From contig NZ_CP034073.1 of the NCBI RefSeq assembly GCF_003855155.1, positions 2,418,001 to 2,482,000 on the forward strand: a stretch of 64,000 nt of DNA. Direction: 5' to 3'. Every line of letters begins with the position of its first letter. The first letter of the stretch is position 1. The notes beneath the pieces were generated by a model that saw nothing but the letters and a program-made list of their open reading frames with translations, was not told the DNA's origin and ran no database searches. A program made the position numbers and the translations under genes. Source of the DNA: Shewanella psychromarinicola. Lineage in GTDB: Bacteria; Pseudomonadota; Gammaproteobacteria; Enterobacterales; Shewanellaceae. Shown piece after piece: positions 57,131 to 64,000 of this stretch.

Positions 57131-57208
57131 ATGTCTCGTAAGTATTTTGGCACCGATGGTGTACGCGGTAAGGTGGGAACATTCCCTATTACGCCTGATT
57201 TTGCAACT
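57131..57208 (+). pseudogene. 5' fragment of phosphoglucosamine mutase
   Basis: A copy of the first 26 codons ([20 protein letters not shown] onward, to DFA) with its upstream GGAG and an array remnant. It differs from glmM at 51752 mainly at third positions (for example GTACGCGGT versus GTGCGTGGG), so it is not a fresh duplicate. Unrelated sequence follows abruptly. Confidence 0.88.
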
Positions 57209-57528
<320 letters not shown>

Positions 57529-57538
57529 CTCCACACTG

Positions 57539-59152
57539 CTAATCTAAAGCGGGTTCAGCCGTTAATTCGGCCACCCTTGTCTCGTTGTTGGAAGACAGAG
57601 TTTTTATCGCCCAAATACCAACAATAATAAACAGAAAAATTCCCACTTCAACACCAACAACAGCTCTAAAGCCATCATGCCATAACAGTATAATCTGCTC
57701 ACTAAACATCAACCAATCAGCCAGTAAGGTCAGTATTAATACTGCAACTGTGGCAAAAATCACCTGTCCGAGATAACGCCTTTTACTATCCACTCTATAA
57801 GCCAATAACATGGTTGCCACTAAGCTGATAACAAAGGCATAGACCATCACGTCGGAGCGCATAGATATAGACGCTGGTATTATCCGCTCACACAAAAAGG
57901 CCACAGCGGTCGCCAAGACTAAACCACCACACCCACCCACCGATAAACCTCTTACAAACCTAATGCTGCGAGCCGATATGTTCTGCTGCAAGCTGCGTTT
58001 ATCAAGCCATAGCATATTACCTGCCACTATCATCACGCAAATGGCGATAGACAATATGAAGTAAAGAATACGTACATCAACTCCGGCAAAGTCGCCAAAG
58101 TGCAGAGTGGCGATAATCTCACGCCCTTTACGAAATACGTTGTAGTTATTGATGTCTGTTTTATTCAGTAACTCGCCGGTTTTAACGCGATAGAAGAACT
58201 CATCATTTTGTGAAAAATGAGAGAGGTTTTCTCCTCGAATTTGGATGATGGCTGCCTCATCTCCGTAGTTATAAAAGATGACATTACTGATATTGAAGTC
58301 ATCTCTTTGTCTCGTCTCGGCGATGATTTTGTAGGCCGGTGTCATATCCAGTGGCTGCTCTATGCGTTGTTCATCAAACAGAGTAAAACCCGCATCTTTA
58401 AATAAGCTATCTTGGTCTCCTTGATAGATAAAAATCACAAAAGCTATTTGGTAAACAATGGCTAAGTTAAATACTAAGCCACTTAAGGCATACATCAAGG
58501 TGAACGGCAGAGTCATCACTCCCACCACATTGTGTAAATCCAGCAATTTATCTCGGCGATTCTTATCTGTGCGGTACTGAAAAAAGTGACGGTACAATTT
58601 TTTCGCATGAATAAAAATGCCTGACGCTAGGGCAAAAAAGAAAAACAAACTGATAATCCCTACGATATAAGTGCCCGCCGGCAAGTTCAGGTTGTAGTGC
58701 AATTGATATAAAAAATCACCTAAGAAAAAATCTTCTTTATTCGCTACCGTTTTACCAGATTGGCTATCAACAAGTAGCGAAGCCACTTCACCGTGATCAT
58801 CCTCATTACCCTCTTCGCGAACAAGGTCGAGATAGACTTTATAGTAAGGATCATAGTGGGACGGCATTTGCACCATCAAATGCTCTTGGTAATCAAAGGG
58901 GTACATCGCTAACTTTGCTTCAACTATCTGCTGCAATGGCATTGCTGGCTGTTGCATCGATACCGGAAATTGCGGTGCCACGGCCCATTGCTTGACCTCT
59001 TCATAAAATAGCGTGACAGCGCCAGCCCAAAAAATAAGAAACAATAACGGGGAGATAATTATCCCTATCCAACTATGTGACTCGGTTAAGTTTTTAATCA
59101 CTTTATTCGGTGGTGTATTTGGCATTTTGGCATTTAAAGTTCGAGTATTCAT
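57539..59152 (-). CDS. PepSY-associated membrane protein, iron-uptake cluster
   Basis: A 537-residue PepSY-TM protein. LTESHSWIGIIISPLLFLIFWAGAVTLFYEE and LLDLHNVVGVMTLPFTLMYALSGLVFN are the paired helix signatures; about six to eight membrane segments surround periplasmic PepSY loops. Relatives sit beside TonB siderophore receptors and probably reduce ferric siderophores at the inner membrane. It lies 5 bp downstream of the DUF3649 gene on the minus strand. Confidence 0.88.
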   Translation of the reverse strand: MNTRTLNAKMPNTPPNKVIKNLTESHSWIGIIISPLLFLIFWAGAVTLFYEEVKQWAVAPQFPVSMQQPAMPLQQIVEAKLAMYPFDYQEHLMVQMPSHYDPYYKVYLDLVREEGNEDDHGEVASLLVDSQSGKTVANKEDFFLGDFLYQLHYNLNLPAGTYIVGIISLFFFFALASGIFIHAKKLYRHFFQYRTDKNRRDKLLDLHNVVGVMTLPFTLMYALSGLVFNLAIVYQIAFVIFIYQGDQDSLFKDAGFTLFDEQRIEQPLDMTPAYKIIAETRQRDDFNISNVIFYNYGDEAAIIQIRGENLSHFSQNDEFFYRVKTGELLNKTDINNYNVFRKGREIIATLHFGDFAGVDVRILYFILSIAICVMIVAGNMLWLDKRSLQQNISARSIRFVRGLSVGGCGGLVLATAVAFLCERIIPASISMRSDVMVYAFVISLVATMLLAYRVDSKRRYLGQVIFATVAVLILTLLADWLMFSEQIILLWHDGFRAVVGVEVGIFLFIIVGIWAIKTLSSNNETRVAELTAEPALD

Positions 59153-59157
59153 TTTGG

Positions 59158-59415
59158 TTACTTCGTCAAAAATAGAAAGGTGTTAACCGCCACTGAAAGT
59201 AGTAGTAACTTAATGCAAGCAATACCAGAGCCTTTGGCGCTGTTATAGCTAAAGTAGTAAACCATTGCTCCAACCCAGATAAGGAATCCAGCAATCAAGC
59301 CAAGCAACAATTTTACATCCGTTGCGAATGGGGTTAACAGATATAAACTCAACATAATACTCACTGACAGTGCGAACCCGCCGAAGAATGCCGTTATTGA
59401 TTTAGGCCACATCAC
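59158..59415 (-). CDS. DUF3649 family small membrane protein
   Basis: An 85-residue protein with three hydrophobic segments (ITAFFGGFALSVSIMLSLYL, LLLGLIAGFLIWVGAMVYYF, LLLLSVAVNTFLFL). DUF3649 proteins occur between DUF3325 and PepSY genes in siderophore-uptake clusters, as here. The start is a GTG overlapping the upstream stop or the ATG at 59412. The function is unknown. Confidence 0.75.
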   Translation of the reverse strand: MMWPKSITAFFGGFALSVSIMLSLYLLTPFATDVKLLLGLIAGFLIWVGAMVYYFSYNSAKGSGIACIKLLLLSVAVNTFLFLTK

Positions 59416-59753
59416 TATCTAATTCCTAATAAAATAACACCTGAAAACAAACTAATTCCAAGCGTTCCAACGAGCATTAACTTGTGATTAATATGGGATG
59501 AAACAATCACCAATAGCAACCACATTGTCATAATGAGCAATACACTGTTCAGCGCCGCAACGACAAGCCCGTAGCGGTATGTAAAGCAATATGTTGCCAG
59601 TAATATACACATAGCAAACAATGACCAAGCAGGTAATTTTTTAATATTTTTTTTATTAAGCTTCTGTTTATTCGAAGATAAATAGCTCAGCAAGCAACCT
59701 ATCCATAAAAGAGATATCCCGATAAAGATCATACAACCAACCAGTAAATACAA
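59415..59753 (-). CDS. DUF3325 family small membrane protein
   Basis: A 112-residue protein with three hydrophobic segments, typical of DUF3325. The TTG at 59753 gives the usual family length; an ATG at 59732 is the alternative. A Fur-like box overlaps the TTG region. It is the first gene of the minus-strand iron set and diverges from the TonB receptor. Confidence 0.72.
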   Translation of the reverse strand: MYLLVGCMIFIGISLLWIGCLLSYLSSNKQKLNKKNIKKLPAWSLFAMCILLATYCFTYRYGLVVAALNSVLLIMTMWLLLVIVSSHINHKLMLVGTLGISLFSGVILLGIR

Positions 59754-59768
59754 ATGACAATGATTTGT
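59750..59768. promoter_or_regulatory. Candidate Fur box
   Basis: ACAAATGACAATGATTTGT, an imperfect palindrome with about 11 of 19 matches to the Fur consensus. It lies between the divergent PepSY/DUF and TonB-receptor genes, where iron repression of both is expected. Low match, supported by context. Confidence 0.5.
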
Positions 59769-59864
59769 ATTTATTATCGTAAATACGTTACCGAATTACA
59801 AGTAGGTTGTGATACCATTTTGCACCAATGCAAACAATAACCATTACTATTTGAGTCATATAAT

Positions 59865-62237
59865 ATGTTTTCATCTAAATTAAATTCAATTACCAGTGCA
59901 ATGCGCTTAGCCGTACTCGTTCCCGCTACGTTTGCTTGTTTGTCAGTTTCTGCTGATGAAGCAGGTGAAATCGACACCACTAATATTGAAAGGATCATGG
60001 TCACTGGGCAAAAGATTGCCAGAAGTGTCCAAGAAACAACCACCAGTGTGGCAGTGTTAACCGAGAAGCAGCTTGAGCAAGAGAATATTAATGACTTTCG
60101 TGAAGTGCTGATCAATACAGCCAATACTCATACTTCTGAAAATCGCAGTTTTAGTATTCGTGGTATTGATGGCTTTAATGTCTCTGGCGGCGGCAATAGT
60201 TTCTTAGCCAGTGTTTATGTAGATGGCGCTCCTCTGCCGGAGAGGATGATTTACGGTGGTGGATTTTCAACATGGGATGCTAAACAAATAGAAGTGCTGC
60301 GCGGGCCGCAATCAACATTGCAAGGTCGCAATGCTCTGGCTGGCGCGGTGATCATGACGACCCAAACACCCACTCAAGAGTGGGAAGGTAAATACCAACT
60401 TACTGCGGGTCAAAATGGCCAACAAGAGATTGGAGTCGCCATTGGCGGTGGTTTAATTGAAGATGAGCTCGCTTTTCGTTTTAGCGGTGAGAAAAAAGAA
60501 ATTGATGGTTACAATGAAAACCTAACTCGTAATGAGACCGCTGATTTTCACGATGATGAAACCTATAGGCTCAAGTTTCTCTATCAACCTTTGGCGTTAC
60601 CTGAATTTTCAGCTCAGCTAGGCTACACCTACGCCGATAGTACCTACGGTAATACCGCCATTGAAATAGCCGAAGGCGAAGATCCATTTAGCAATCGTCA
60701 TAGCTTTAACAATGATGAAAGAAACGAAACCATTAACGCTAACATGCTGGTTTTGGAACTCAATTATGACTTGAACGATATCTGGAGCTTAGGCTCATAT
60801 ACCTCTTGGTCAGCTGTGGATACTGATTATAAATGGGATTCTGATTTTCTTGCTCTTGCAGGCAGCGTGTTCCCCGAAGATACTGGTAGTTCCACCTACT
60901 ATAAAAACACCACTGACTCACTCAGCCAAGAACTTAGGCTTACTTTTGAATACGACAATTTAAGCGGTGTGATCGGCGGCTACTTCTTTAAAACAGAAAT
61001 AGACGACAACACCAATGGCTTGAGTAACTTAAAGCTGAACCGCTTAGGTCTTACTAGCGATGTATTACAAGCTCGCTACGGGCTAAGTGAACCTATCGCC
61101 GATCTGGTTGTTGGCCAATATGCCGAATTTAATCCAGCCCACACTAGCCAGCTGTCATCATCGCAACAAACTATTTCAAGTTATGCATTGTTTGCCGATG
61201 GAGTTTGGAATGTCACCGATAAATGGGATATTTTTGCTGGTCTTCGTTTTGACCACGAAAGCCAAGAAACTCAAAACGGTGCAAAATATGTCATCTTAAA
61301 TAAAGACAAAATGCCAGATCCTGCCAATTACATTGGCACTCCTTACGAGGCTATTTCGCCCCTTATCGCGGGCATCAACAAGATGTTTACCGATCTAGCA
61401 AGCAATGCCTCACAAATGACACCGCAGATAGATACCGACTTTAATACCGTGCTGCCTAAGATCGGCGTCAGTTATAACTGGTCAGAAGATTTAATCACTA
61501 GCGTGTCCTTCCAGAAAGGGTACCGCTCAGGTGGAGTCGGCATCAACGGCGCACGTGCTGAAGTATTTGAGTATGATCCCGAGTTTACCTACAACTATGA
61601 GTTTTCATTGCGTTCAACTTGGTTAAATGGCGACCTTGTGGCCAATGCCAACCTGTTCTATGTTGATTGGCGTGATCAGCAAGTCGCAGTGCAACTGTCG
61701 CCAAACCGTTACGACACCAAAACAGTCAACGCGGGCCAATCAAGTGTTAAAGGTTTTGAGGTCGAACTTAACTATCAACTGAATGACGAATTAGCTTTGT
61801 ATGCCTCTTTCGGCCAAGCTAAAAGTGAATTTATTGATTTTGTCATCAGTATTCCTACTGAAACAGGTGCCATTGTTAACGATCTATCTGGTAGACAATT
61901 TACCGCGCCGGAATGGACTGGCAATGTGGGCGCGACCTACACTGCCGATAGCGGTATCTTTGCCAACTTAAATGCCAACTATGCCAGCGGTGCACCCAAC
62001 CGTGTTAATCCATATCGTAATGGGCTCAAAGAGGGCGATGCGGAATTTGACCTACAAAATGACAGCCGTACCTTGGTTAATATGCAACTCGGTTATGAAT
62101 GGCAAGATATCGGCCTTTACCTCCAAGGTAAGAACTTGTTTGATGAGGAATATATCACCACTAACTTTACCCGTACCCCGAGCCTAGGAGCCCCTAGACA
62201 AGTTGCGCTAACACTGCGCGGCCAGTTTAGTTTATAG
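59865..62237 (+). CDS. TonB-dependent outer-membrane receptor, probable siderophore receptor
   Basis: A 790-residue receptor. A signal peptide (AVLVPATFACLSVSA) is followed by a TonB box-like ERIMVTGQ, a plug domain (residues about 40-150, with ETTTSVAVLTEKQLEQENIN and VDGAPLPERM, ending QIEVLRGPQSTLQGRNALAGAVIM) and a 22-strand barrel ending LRGQFSL. The terminal residue is Leu, not Phe. The divergent PepSY cluster and Fur-like box suggest a ferric-siderophore substrate; the siderophore cannot be told. Confidence 0.93.
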   Translation: MFSSKLNSITSAMRLAVLVPATFACLSVSADEAGEIDTTNIERIMVTGQKIARSVQETTTSVAVLTEKQLEQENINDFREVLINTANTHTSENRSFSIRGIDGFNVSGGGNSFLASVYVDGAPLPERMIYGGGFSTWDAKQIEVLRGPQSTLQGRNALAGAVIMTTQTPTQEWEGKYQLTAGQNGQQEIGVAIGGGLIEDELAFRFSGEKKEIDGYNENLTRNETADFHDDETYRLKFLYQPLALPEFSAQLGYTYADSTYGNTAIEIAEGEDPFSNRHSFNNDERNETINANMLVLELNYDLNDIWSLGSYTSWSAVDTDYKWDSDFLALAGSVFPEDTGSSTYYKNTTDSLSQELRLTFEYDNLSGVIGGYFFKTEIDDNTNGLSNLKLNRLGLTSDVLQARYGLSEPIADLVVGQYAEFNPAHTSQLSSSQQTISSYALFADGVWNVTDKWDIFAGLRFDHESQETQNGAKYVILNKDKMPDPANYIGTPYEAISPLIAGINKMFTDLASNASQMTPQIDTDFNTVLPKIGVSYNWSEDLITSVSFQKGYRSGGVGINGARAEVFEYDPEFTYNYEFSLRSTWLNGDLVANANLFYVDWRDQQVAVQLSPNRYDTKTVNAGQSSVKGFEVELNYQLNDELALYASFGQAKSEFIDFVISIPTETGAIVNDLSGRQFTAPEWTGNVGATYTADSGIFANLNANYASGAPNRVNPYRNGLKEGDAEFDLQNDSRTLVNMQLGYEWQDIGLYLQGKNLFDEEYITTNFTRTPSLGAPRQVALTLRGQFSL

Positions 62238-62330
62238 CTTTAGTTTATAAGTAGCAGCTAGATGCAAAAAATAGCCAGCTAACATTACTGCAGACGCTTA
62301 TTGGCAGCTGATATAGCTGCTACCATAAGT

Positions 62331-62361
62331 AAAAAGCGAACCTAAAAGGTTCGCTTTTTTT
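62331..62361 (+). terminator. Intrinsic terminator after the TonB receptor
   Basis: AAAAAGCGAACC (62331-62342) pairs with GGTTCGCTTTTTT (from 62348) over a five-base loop, with a T tract on the plus side and an A tract on the other, so it may act in both directions. Confidence 0.92.
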
Positions 62362-62416
62362 ATGGCTAACGTTATAGATAGAGCGAGTGCTACAGAGAAA
62401 CTAGCGACAAGATTAA

Positions 62417-62531
62417 TCAGTTAGTTACAAATACATTTTGCCGATTGCTCACAAGGCGCTGCAGCGGCAATAGTGCACATACCACTGCTGTTACCAGTGC
62501 CAACGCACCAAGCATTACAATCGAATTTATC
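62417..62531 (-). pseudogene. C-terminal fragment, possibly an ABC-transporter permease
   Basis: On the minus strand, SIVMLGALALVTAVVCALLP then LQRLVSNRQNVFVTN-stop resembles the last helix and tail of FtsX/MacB-like permeases. It is cut at its 5' side where IS110-like sequence begins. Only about 37 codons remain, so the family call is weak. Confidence 0.35.
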
Positions 62532-62545
62532 TGGGTGATGAGATA

Positions 62546-62712
62546 GACGCTCCCTAATGGAGCGTCAATACGCCGAGCTGATGTTAAGCAAGACAGTTAC
62601 TTAAGGAGCGTGCACTATGAAAATTACCACTATTGCGATTGATTTGGCAAAGAATGTATTTCAAGTCATGGAGATGGATAGTCATGCAAAAAAGTCTTCA
62701 ATGACTGTTTAA
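62546..62712 (+). mobile_element. IS110-family remnant (5' end of transposase)
   Basis: A perfect hairpin (GACGCTCC at 62546, GGAGCGTC at 62559) and a start codon at 62617 reading MKITTIAIDLAKNVFQV, the first DEDD-motif region of IS110 transposases, stopping at TAA 62710 after 31 codons. GGAG precedes the ATG. The rest of the element is gone. Confidence 0.82.
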
Positions 62713-63150
62713 ATCGAATTTAACTAACCGAATTTATGTTCCAATAATCCATTTGTGATGCGGTCTTCCAGGCATGTTCTTCATCCCATTATTTGAGGCG
62801 TAAGTTTATCGCTATGAGGCATAACGTTAAGTTCTGTCTGGCCAAGAGCAGTTAACTCGGCTGAGCGACAAGAACCGCAAGATAGTCCCTCAAATAAACA
62901 CCAATGTTATTGTTAACAATGAAGAAATAGATTTTTAGTTAATGAGTATAATAATACTAGAACTATACTAACAAAAATTCGTAAGTTAGACATTAAGAGG
63001 TAATTGGGTTTAATCCATACTGCAACCGTCCCGTTTTTGATCTCTATCAGGATGTGCCCGTGTGGCTTATTTTGATAGAAAATCGATGGTTCCTTTCCAT
63101 GTTTTCTTAAGTTTCGACAACACCTTCTGCATTATCGATTCTATAAGCGG
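62713..63150. other. Unassigned sequence between IS relics
   Basis: About 440 bp without a supportable gene, probably debris of successive insertions. A short stretch near 63030-63110 (CCCGTTTTTGATCTCTATC and so on) looks non-random, but I cannot assign it. Confidence 0.35.
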
Positions 63151-63158
63151 GTGAATTA

Positions 63159-63192
63159 CCCCGCGACTTCGCTTCGCTCTGATCACGGGGCT
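63159..63192. other. Hairpin near the tnpB 3' side, possible IS200/IS605 end
   Basis: CCCCG at about 63160 and CGGGG at about 63186 enclose CGACTTCGCTTCGCTCTGATCA. It sits 25 bp past the tnpB stop, where IS200/IS605 elements carry a terminal hairpin and the TnpB guide (omega) RNA scaffold. Confidence 0.5.
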
Positions 63193-63214
63193 TCTGCAAT
63201 CTAGCTTTTAACGA

Positions 63215-64000
63215 CTAAGCTGCTTCTTTTTTCTCAGTTCCCACACCAAACTTTGATAGCTCAAAGACTTTCGTTTTAATCGATGTTTTCTGCTGAAATT
63301 TGGGGGTTACCCTGGCGACTATCCCAGTCGCCATTAAATCATTTTCGCCTGTGTTTTCGATAGACTTAGCTGCCGCTAAATCTCTGCACTGGACTAAACC
63401 GCAGCTTTCGCAGGCAAATTCTCGCACGATAAGGCCAAACTTGTGCGGGTGTTTGCATTGATAACAAATGCCTGTCGATTTCACAAACCGACCAATTTCA
63501 TGGTAAATACCGCCATTCAATTCAACTTTGTATTTAGTCAGCGAAGTGATCATACCCATCGCGTTATCGTTCACCATATGACCGTTAAATTGCTGCATAC
63601 CTTTCACGTTTAAATCCTCAAACACTATGATATCACTGGTCTTGGCTATCGAACATGATACTTCGTGAGCGAACGCTAGGCGTTGGCGTGAGATTTTTCC
63701 GTGAAGTGTATTTAAGCGGGATTTGGTTTTATGCCAGCGACTAGAGCCCTTTTCCCTTCGGCTCAACTGGACTTGAATTTGCTTTAGCTTTGTTGATGAA
63801 CGTTTAAGAGCTTTTGGGTTTTTAACGTACCAACCGTTCGAACCTACAACCGTATGCTGACTGTTAATGTCGTAGCCTACAATTGAATGCAAGACCCGCT
63901 TCGCGGTCTTGCATTCAACCTCTTGGGTGAGCGATACATTCCATTTACCATGTGATAGTTGGACAGTAACCGTCTTGATTTCACTGACTAATTTACGGTG
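63215..64000 (-). CDS. tnpB: RNA-guided endonuclease TnpB family (IS200/IS605), partial
   Basis: An open frame continues to the right edge (upstream codons read RKLVSEIKTVTVQLSHGKWN), so the N-terminus lies outside and the apparent start at 63892 is internal. RuvC acidic motifs are present: VGYDIN, VFEDLNVKGM and CRDLAAAKSIE. A zinc ribbon is visible as CYQCKHP and CESCGLVQC. Known TnpB proteins cut DNA guided by an RNA from the element's 3' end. No TnpA is in the window. All three catalytic acidic positions are retained. Confidence 0.88.
   Translation of the reverse strand, partial: HRKLVSEIKTVTVQLSHGKWNVSLTQEVECKTAKRVLHSIVGYDINSQHTVVGSNGWYVKNPKALKRSSTKLKQIQVQLSRREKGSSRWHKTKSRLNTLHGKISRQRLAFAHEVSCSIAKTSDIIVFEDLNVKGMQQFNGHMVNDNAMGMITSLTKYKVELNGGIYHEIGRFVKSTGICYQCKHPHKFGLIVREFACESCGLVQCRDLAAAKSIENTGENDLMATGIVARVTPKFQQKTSIKTKVFELSKFGVGTEKKEAA

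Overview
The window looks like a chromosomal segment of a Shewanella-type gammaproteobacterium (Alteromonadales). The evidence is the gene order trmB-yggL-glsB-yggN, the hemW-rdgB-DUF4426-yggU-yggT-proC-yggS block divergent from pilT-pilU, the yciH/yqgE/ruvX neighbours, and an RfaH-linked Wzx/Wzy polysaccharide locus. This is inferred from protein and synteny resemblance only; no database was searched.

Layout. 1-4700: tRNA methyltransferase end, YggL, glutaminase, YggN, a LysR regulator. 4700-16400: DUF885 protein, hemW (frameshifted) and the housekeeping block on the minus strand, then pilT, pilU and an outer-membrane barrel protein. 16400-20250: periplasmic glutathione peroxidase, ferrochelatase, YciH, YqgE, RuvX. 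20640-25400: a probable glucosylglycerate synthesis and phosphorolysis operon (phosphatase, GT81 synthase, GH13 phosphorylase), preceded by NtrC-like and sigma54-like sites. 26300-28400: DUF4136 lipoprotein and RfaH. 28590-53100: a polysaccharide locus with an exact ops element, a large SLBB exporter, Wzz, rmlBAC, an AT-rich island (SDR, Wzx, pyruvyl transferase pair, Wzy, glycosyltransferases, acetyltransferase), PglC/WbaP-type and WbpM-type enzymes, galU and glmM. 53500-57000: a second rml set whose rmlD is degenerate. 57000-64000: a glmM 5' duplicate, insertion-sequence relics, a divergent iron-uptake cluster (PepSY/DUF3649/DUF3325 versus a TonB receptor) and a TnpB gene running off the right edge.

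The most unusual content is a family of intergenic arrays (about twelve blocks, 0.1 to 0.9 kb each) built from 16-22 bp mini-hairpin modules separated by CTAG or CTAA. Module stems differ, but nearly every loop reads TNC on one strand and GNA on the other, closed by a C-G pair. Tandem copies differ mainly at the middle loop base. On the GNA strand many modules contain GCGAAGC, GCGTAGC or GCGCAGC; GCGAAGC is the known unusually stable DNA mini-hairpin. Blocks are polarised (variable array plus a conserved core with TTTTATAG) and occur in both orientations. They sit inside conserved operons without breaking genes, supply stop codons for at least two genes, lie in the RfaH-controlled leader and operon, and flank a duplicated glmM/rml segment. 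I do not recognise this family from memory.

Pseudogenes or damaged genes: hemW (one-base frameshift), rmlD (amber codon plus lost catalytic Tyr), a glmM fragment, and IS3, IS110 and probable ABC-permease remnants. No rRNA, tRNA or CRISPR array was seen.
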